DNA of 21,084 bases from Paulinella micropora (Eukaryota > Cercozoa > Imbricatea > Euglyphida), in NCBI GenBank assembly GCA_009731375.1, contig BJOX01000150.1, positions 615,103 to 636,186 of the forward strand, in the 5' to 3' direction. The notes beneath the pieces are model-generated. The model did no database searches, was not told where the DNA came from, and worked only from the letters and a program-made list of their open reading frames with translations. The position numbers were made by a program, and so were the translations under genes. Below, piece after piece: positions 9,475 to 16,100 of this stretch. Within the stretch, counting starts at the first letter, position 1; every line of letters starts with the position of its first letter.

Positions 9475-9711
9475 TGTAGGCATCACCCCCCGGATAGCCG
9501 GTAAAAATACCTTTTCCTGGTGACAGGTGCACCAGCTTGTTTTTCAGTATTATTTGTCCGGATTGGACCTGATGCCATTTTATTCCTGGTCTGTTGCCGT
9601 TTTCCTTTTTGGCTTCACTGAGCTAATATAACGAGACATCATTCTCATCTTTTGAGGACTGTGTTTGGTTGTATTACCGACTTTTTACGAGCTATCGTTG
9701 GGGGCATTACA
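9475..9711 (+). repeat. 5' LTR, 237 bp
   Basis: Begins TGTAGGCATCACC and ends GGGGGCATTACA. Against the 3' LTR it shows four substitutions (CC/AA, A/T, C/A) and one single-base gap, all in the first 90 bp. An AT-rich TAATATAA at 9624-9631 could serve as a TATA-like element, but this is only a suggestion. For a Ty3/gypsy element the LTR is short. Confidence 0.95.
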
Positions 9712-9713
9712 TT

Positions 9714-9730
9714 TGGAGTCCACATCACTA
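9714..9730 (+). promoter_or_regulatory. Primer binding site
   Basis: TGGAGTCCACATCACTA starts 2 nt after the LTR. It begins with TGG, the complement of a tRNA 3' CCA. The implied primer would have U as discriminator base and an acceptor 3' strand ending GUGGAC. I cannot assign the tRNA species. Confidence 0.7.
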
Positions 9731-10497
9731 GGGTGATTTCTTTCTGCTTTGCCACACAGGCAACAGAGTGAATTTTCACTGACCTGTCTCACACGGGGAC
9801 GTCAGACGAAAACAAATACTCCAACACAGCTCCCTCATAACTCTTTCACAAAACAAATAATTTGATTGGTCTCAAGCAGGTGTCTCGTACCCTCTAGCCC
9901 AATCAGTATCTGTGTGCTCACAAGGAGACATCAGATACAAACTCTCTGTCGTTCTTGCTGTTCTCACACAGAGACCAAGAAGAAGGAGGTGGACAGAAGA
10001 GTGAAGGAACACACACAAAACACAAACAAGCATAGGGACAGGAGCACAACACTTTACCCTTCTAGTTTGTGCATTTATCTGCATTATCTCACACATACGT
10101 CAGAGTATTTTTGCAAATCTCTGATCGTTATCTAAAAGTAGGTCTGAGAACCTATCCGACCGACTGTCGACTTCTCAAGGAGAGCTTTTCTAGCTTCTCT
10201 ATTACTATCTGTGTGTAGGTCCAAGTGCCTCATACTAGATACAATATAGAAAAGAAGGAGGAGAAAGTAATCTGAGTAAGGAGAACAAGAAATCGGAGAA
10301 AGTCTCAAAGACTATTTTTCTCAAACAAAAACAAACATACAAACAGTGTTTCATAGAGGACAGGGAATCTTATCCTACCCTCTCTATTAGTTTCTCTCTT
10401 CACTAGTCAATCGACTGAAGGAGGAACAGAACACAAACGAACAAAAACCAAACATAGGAGCTGACACTGTCCTCCTGTTGATCACTACTACGACATC
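9731..10497 (+). other. 5' untranslated leader of the LTR element
   Basis: About 770 nt between the primer site and the Gag ATG, A-rich with several purine and CA-rich runs. No ATG-started protein worth calling. Packaging and dimerisation signals would be expected here, but none can be identified by eye. Confidence 0.6.
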
Positions 10498-13194
10498 ATG
10501 TCGACAGAGACCGCCGAAGTGAGTGAATTCTCGGAGGCAGATCAAAGAAGAGAAGAAGAAGAAGCAGGAGGAGGAGGAGGAAGAGGATTGAATGAAGGAG
10601 GAGGAGGAGGATTGAATGAAGGAGGAGGAGGAGATGAAGGAGTAGGAGGAGGAGTAGAAGAGGGCTGGGATGATGAAGGAAGATATGGAGGAGACGAAGA
10701 TGAAGGAGGATTTGAACAAGAAGAGACGGGAGGAGGAGGAGCATATGGTAATCCCTTACCACCTGCCTACACGGGAGGAGGAGGACGAAAAATGATCGAC
10801 TTGATTCATAGTGATGGAGAGGAGATCACAGTGGAGGAACAACAGTGGGTGCAAGACCACTATGACCTCACTAAAGAAGAGTTTGATAACAAGATGGGGG
10901 TAGAGAAGGACACCTATGTGTGGATCCCTCAGGATCAAAGAAGAGAGAAAAGTCGTGCTAAAAAGGATGTCTATATCCTATTATCAAACACAGCACAGCT
11001 CCTCGGCAAACTGGTCTCTGATCCAGAAGAGAGAAAGAAGATACAGCATATCAAGTTTGGGGACACACACACCCACCTTGAATTACTCGATGCTATCTTT
11101 GGGGTGTACACTCAAACCCTGATTTGGGAACGTACATACGGCCCACGATGTGAGGGTTACCTCCAGTACACAAACCCAAGAGCAACGGCCAGATTCCTCG
11201 CGACTGGTCAGGAGGCAGTCGATGTAACAAAAATGAAGACCAATCTGGGTTCGAAAAACTCGAGTGGCATATTTCATTTTTTTACAATGGAAATAAAGGC
11301 CTTGGAGGAGGGGAAGGCAGAGATGGAAAAAAGCATTAAGGCAGCAGGAGAAACTCATCCTGTGATTGATGAGTTAGAGAAGACCGACAGAGTTCTGACC
11401 AAGATCAGACTGTTGATGGGTGCGTTACTGCACAAGGAGGCATGGAAGAGATGGATTCCTACCAAGGATCACTCTGTCCTTAAATCACTTAGTAACGCAC
11501 CACCGGTCGCCAACAAAGCAGGTGTTGACCAATATGTGGAGAAATATAATTTTCTCAGATCTGCTTCTGAATTGGTGGCCTTTATCACTCATGCTCAAAA
11601 GCTGGTGATATCTGAGAAGAAGAAGGCGAAAGAGAATGAGGAGTTCGAGAAGACGATGAGACTGGAAAGAATGAAAGCAAAAGTGAGTGGTGCAAAGACA
11701 CACCCTCCGACATATTTGACCCCACCAGCTCCTGCCCCACCAGCCCCTGCACCCTCGGGCTCAACTACGGTGGTGGTCACAAACACGGAGAAGAAGGACA
11801 GACAGAACATCATAAATGCCTTCAAGGGGAAGAAAGGAGGAGTGGCAAGTCTCATGCTATATGCCAAGACGAGCTCAGACAAAGACTCTGATGCTTCGCT
11901 TTTGAGCAAGCTCAAAGAGATCAATGCCTGCATGAAGGCTTTTCCTTGCGACGAAACGCAGGAATACGAGGCCCTTGTTACTGTTTTTGACCAATCTCTA
12001 GTCTCGGAGGGATTTGATCTGACACAGTACAAGTTTTTGAGAAAGAAGGAGGAGATTAAGAGAAACAATGCAACAGGCCTAGACGCTCAGTGTGAACTGG
12101 CGGTGGCCACACTCATTTCATATTTTCAATCTCATGGATACCAGCATCTCTGCACTGGTACTCTCATAGGATTTGAAATCTTTGAGACAGTGGCGATGAG
12201 TTTGAGGAGTGCTGTTGGCTTGGCGGCGACCCTTACGGAGGTAGTTTCCTCCTATGGGCTATTCTATGGCCGCAAGTCGATCATCCTCTATTTCTTTTCG
12301 GCGTTACACACAGTTAACCCGAGTAAGCTTACTCAGCTCATACAACAATGCTCGACGTTTAGCTCAGTGAAGTCCAAGAACTTCCTCGAGACACACGTGT
12401 TCGAAAATACGGTTCAAAGCGTTGCTCCGTCAGCACTGTTTCAAGAAGTGATGAGTGCATGCTCAAACATGGACTCGCTCACGGAGGCACATACGGCACA
12501 GGCAGGCGGTGTACCTGTTGGCGCACAAGCCACGTACACAAACAGAGTTGCCGGTTGGAAGAGACAGAGAGAGCCAGACCTGAAGACCGCATGTTGGAGG
12601 TGGTTCGCGGGCTTGCAGTGTAAGGCACAGATGGAGAACAGAGACTGCTCTTTCAATCATGATAGGCAGAACCCAACAGCAAGGGCAAATTTTCTGAGCA
12701 GGACGGAAGGCAAGGAACCGGGCCTTTTCAATATGCTTCAGATTGCCGCTGTGAACGAAGGTTGGTATGCCAATATGTGTGATGATGAGGAGTTACGAGA
12801 GGCAATCATTACCTACATGAAGAGGATGAAGGAGAAGAAGGAGGAAAGGGAGAGACAAAAGAACTTAAAGGCCTCTCAAAGAGGACGAGAAGGAGGAGCA
12901 GGAGCAGGAGGAGGAGGAGGAGGAGGAGGAGGAGGACGAGGACGAGGAACATGGAGAGGAGCCTCGAGGTGGCAGGGAACCCCTCAGAGAGGAAGAGGAG
13001 GAGGTCGGGGATATACCCCTTATGGAGGGAGAGCTGTTCGAGCTCCAGCCCCCCCACCCAGAGGAGGAGGAGGCTCGTGGGCAAGCTCCAACCCAAATTT
13101 CGGTCGAGCTCAGGCCTACAACACTGCCTCGGAGACCGATACGTCATCCTACCCGGACACTACTCAAGGTAATCGTTTCGAGGTGGTGGAATGA
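10498..13194 (+). CDS. gag: Gag polyprotein, 898 residues
   Basis: Structural protein of the LTR element, expected to form the cytoplasmic particle and bind genomic RNA. The ATG at 10498 is the first of the long frame, and the frame ends in UGA at 13192-13194. Residues about 15-85 are a Gly/Glu-rich low-complexity block encoded by GGA/GAA repeats. Residues about 100-650 are ordinary helical-looking sequence where the capsid region should lie, with charged coiled-coil-like stretches near 260-300 and 370-400 and a Pro/Ala linker (about 405-420). Near the C-terminus is C699-X8-C708-X8-C717-X3-H721, a CCCH-type arrangement. There is no CX2CX4HX4C knuckle. Residues about 795-880 are a Gly/Arg-rich, RGG-like tail that would bind RNA. 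At 898 residues it is longer than most Ty3/gypsy Gags. Pol follows in the same frame directly after the stop. I assign Gag by position, nucleic-acid-binding features and partnership with Pol; the capsid sequence itself is not one I recognise. Confidence 0.88.
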   Translation: MSTETAEVSEFSEADQRREEEEAGGGGGRGLNEGGGGGLNEGGGGDEGVGGGVEEGWDDEGRYGGDEDEGGFEQEETGGGGAYGNPLPPAYTGGGGRKMIDLIHSDGEEITVEEQQWVQDHYDLTKEEFDNKMGVEKDTYVWIPQDQRREKSRAKKDVYILLSNTAQLLGKLVSDPEERKKIQHIKFGDTHTHLELLDAIFGVYTQTLIWERTYGPRCEGYLQYTNPRATARFLATGQEAVDVTKMKTNLGSKNSSGIFHFFTMEIKALEEGKAEMEKSIKAAGETHPVIDELEKTDRVLTKIRLLMGALLHKEAWKRWIPTKDHSVLKSLSNAPPVANKAGVDQYVEKYNFLRSASELVAFITHAQKLVISEKKKAKENEEFEKTMRLERMKAKVSGAKTHPPTYLTPPAPAPPAPAPSGSTTVVVTNTEKKDRQNIINAFKGKKGGVASLMLYAKTSSDKDSDASLLSKLKEINACMKAFPCDETQEYEALVTVFDQSLVSEGFDLTQYKFLRKKEEIKRNNATGLDAQCELAVATLISYFQSHGYQHLCTGTLIGFEIFETVAMSLRSAVGLAATLTEVVSSYGLFYGRKSIILYFFSALHTVNPSKLTQLIQQCSTFSSVKSKNFLETHVFENTVQSVAPSALFQEVMSACSNMDSLTEAHTAQAGGVPVGAQATYTNRVAGWKRQREPDLKTACWRWFAGLQCKAQMENRDCSFNHDRQNPTARANFLSRTEGKEPGLFNMLQIAAVNEGWYANMCDDEELREAIITYMKRMKEKKEERERQKNLKASQRGREGGAGAGGGGGGGGGGRGRGTWRGASRWQGTPQRGRGGGRGYTPYGGRAVRAPAPPPRGGGGSWASSNPNFGRAQAYNTASETDTSSYPDTTQGNRFEVVE
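12592..12660 (+). other. Gag CCCH-like zinc finger
   Basis: Codons for C699, C708, C717 and H721 give C-X8-C-X8-C-X3-H with aromatic residues between (W, W, F and SFNH before the end). The spacing resembles the C-X8-C-X5-C-X3-H finger of RNA-binding CCCH proteins with a longer middle loop. This is the only Cys/His cluster in the Gag C-terminal region. Confidence 0.6.
13192..13194 (+). promoter_or_regulatory. Gag UGA stop, likely readthrough site
   Basis: The frames of gag (from 10498) and pol are identical, and the only stop codon across 2,836 codons is this UGA followed by CUG. The next 33 nt before the first GTG are open, and no ATG occurs in pol until 13375. UGA followed by C is a known leaky context. 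A purine-rich run follows (13198-13224). I could not find a clear pseudoknot by eye. Confidence 0.7.
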
Positions 13195-16100
13195 CTGGAG
13201 GGGGAAGAAGAGAGGAAGGAGAAGACTGTGAAGTTTAACCCTAAAGTCACAGTGCTTTCTAATGCTGTTGTGCAGACTGGGCCAACGCTTCCTCTATGTG
13301 AAAACAAAGATGTGGGTACACAGAGACTGCAGCCCCAAGGTAGTCTCATACCCGTTCATACAGCACGGTTACCAATGATAACTGATGCAAATAGGAAGGC
13401 GAGACTTGCGATGGAGGCGAGGAGGCCAATGGCAGACGTATCGCCTCGGCCAAGCAAACAACCACGAACAGACTCAATGTCTACGGTCGCGGCGGGTGGC
13501 GAGCAAAAAGACAATGTGTGTACTCAAGTACCACAAGACAATGTCGCTCAAATAGTAAACGCACCAGTACCGCAGAATAATAAAAATGTTAATGAGGTGA
13601 AGCAGGAGGAGAAGAAGGAGGAGTTGAAAAACTTAGAGACAAGACTCCAAAATTTGGAACGTAAAGTTCTTGTTCTCGCAGCCAATATACACAGGCCCGA
13701 TGCTCTGTGTTATACGGAACTTTATTGTGAAACATTGAAGACAATATTAAAAGTTGGTAATGATACGATGGCGAATATTAATATTGTCGGCAGGAAGTTT
13801 TTTAATCGATACCGGGACTGGGTGGACGGAAATATGAAAAAGTCAACGGGCACTCTCAAAGGAGTGAGCAGCCGGACGGATATCACGGGAATCATCACAC
13901 TGACCTTTAAATTGAAATCCGCACGAGTATACCGTATGGACCTCTATGTCGTCCCCGGTTACCACGGGTCAATATTACTATCGTATGACCAATTGGCTAC
14001 GATGGGGGCTGTGATTGATTGCGCCGCACGGCGAGTGATATATGGAGTAAAAAGAGGAGAAGAGAACGATATTGATCCCTTCAACGCTACTGACTCTTAT
14101 GAGGCTTATGAGCTGAGTCTAGCGACGGATCACAAAAAGATGGCCATCGCACATGAGGCACTTGAGGTGTACGTTCACCCCCATGTCGTAAGACCGGATG
14201 AACTGTCCTGGACCGACAATTGGGAATCCCAAGTGTGCACTGTCACAGTTCCGACATGCCATTGGGACAAAAAGTCTATTGATGACTTAATCGAGAAGCG
14301 AAAGGAGGAGATTATATGTGTCGCACAAAGAAGCCCGTCGTTGGCGAGATTCGCGGAAGGAGTAGGAACAGATGTCCATATTACTAACGGATACTGTTTC
14401 CATGCGAAAGTAGGAGAAGAAAAAAGGGAGGCGTTTGTACCAAGGAGAACGGGGCGAATCCCGGATACTCCACCAGAAACTATTAAAAGTTTTATTACTG
14501 ATTTCTGGGGTGACGAGCCCACGTGGCCGCGTTCACTGTCTGAAGTGAAGAAATGCTTACGGACTTTATTCGAAAATAATAAGCCGTATACTATTATCCT
14601 GCCATATAATGAGAAGGCGATATGGGCGCAGGAAATAAGGGACCGGCTTATTGATCATCCTATACCGGTACCCTCTCGCAAGCAACAGCTAGTGGTGGCT
14701 TGTCGTATGGGAACTCGTGAGCAGAGCAGTGCATACAAGCGGAAGCTCAGAGACCTCGACAAGTTGAAATTGATACCGCAAGCATTCACATGCTTTGATG
14801 GTTTTTACACCCGTAAAGCTCCTTTGCAATACGCGAGACTCATTGACATGCTGGTGGAGCTCGGTAAAGATGATGAGCCGGACACGGTCACGTATGAAAA
14901 GACGGGCCTAGATGATGTCTCGGAAGAGGACTTAGGCTTGGAGGAGGACAGAGAACCCCTCAAGCAGCATAAGCAGATGTCTGATGAAGATTTTCAAGAG
15001 GCGGCGCGGAAAATATTGGAAGAAGGAGTAGGCACGGAGAAGGAGAAGGAGCTTTTAAAAGCCAAATTAGAGGCGAACAAGGAAATTTTTGACCCTCCAC
15101 ATGCAGGTGGTGTCAAGCCTGAAGATTTCACTGCGGTTATTTACAAAATACCGGGTGCGGAGCCGTCACCGGCACCACGAAGGGCGAATTTGAGTATACA
15201 TGAGGCGAAGATAGCGGAGGAGCTAGCAAGACAGCTGCTCAATGAGGACTTTATTGAGAGATCAACATCCTCAATAGTCTCACAACCGAGAATAGTGCCG
15301 AAGCCAGGAGGAGAATGGCGCCTGACAGTTAACTATGCTCGTGTTAACAAGGTGCTGGAGGAAGAGAGAAATCCTCTCCCGACATTAGAAGAAGGAAGGA
15401 GAGTACTGCGGAATGCAAAATTCTATTCGGTCATTGACCTTAAGAATGGCTTCTGGCAGATACCACTGGAGGAAAAGTCCAGATGGCTGACGGCGTTTGT
15501 GGTGGGTATGGAAATATACCAATGGAAAGTGCTTCCGATGGGCCTCAAGCAAGCCCCAGGACTTTTCCAGAAGGCGATGCAGAAGATGTTGAGCAGTCAG
15601 TACGATGATTTGTCTGACGGTGGCTTTATGAGAAGGCGGGGACAGAAGGCGGGAGAATATGCATTTTGCTATATCGATGACATTATCGTATACTCTAACA
15701 CAATGGAGGAGCATATCGATCATTTGTCCGATATATTCAGGCGCATCGGAGCTTTTGGCCTGAAGTGCAATCTAAAGAAGTGTCAACTTGCCAAGACGAG
15801 TGTGACATACTTAGGGTACGAGATCTCCCATAATCGAGTCTCGATATCCAAAGAGAAGAGGGAGGAGATTATGAATCGACCGATACCGAAGAACCGCACT
15901 GAATTGCACTCATTCCTTGCGATGGCGCAATACTATAGCCAGTTTATACCCGATTGGGGTGCAACACGGGCTAAAGTGGAGAAAATGATAGATTTTGGAG
16001 ACTTTGAGAAGTGGGACGAAGAGGCTTTGCAAGCGTTTCATGCGCTCAAAGATCTCATTTACAAAGACCCGAAAGACGGAGGACTGGTGTTAACGATGCC

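Noticed and set aside
9866-10135. Leader peptide gene upstream of gag
   Set aside because: The frame begins at TTG, with no ATG, and lies in the untranslated leader.
10387-10938. Antisense frames of poly-Ser/Leu opposite the Gag N-terminus
   Set aside because: They are the complement of the GGA/GAA-rich repeat and have no independent support.
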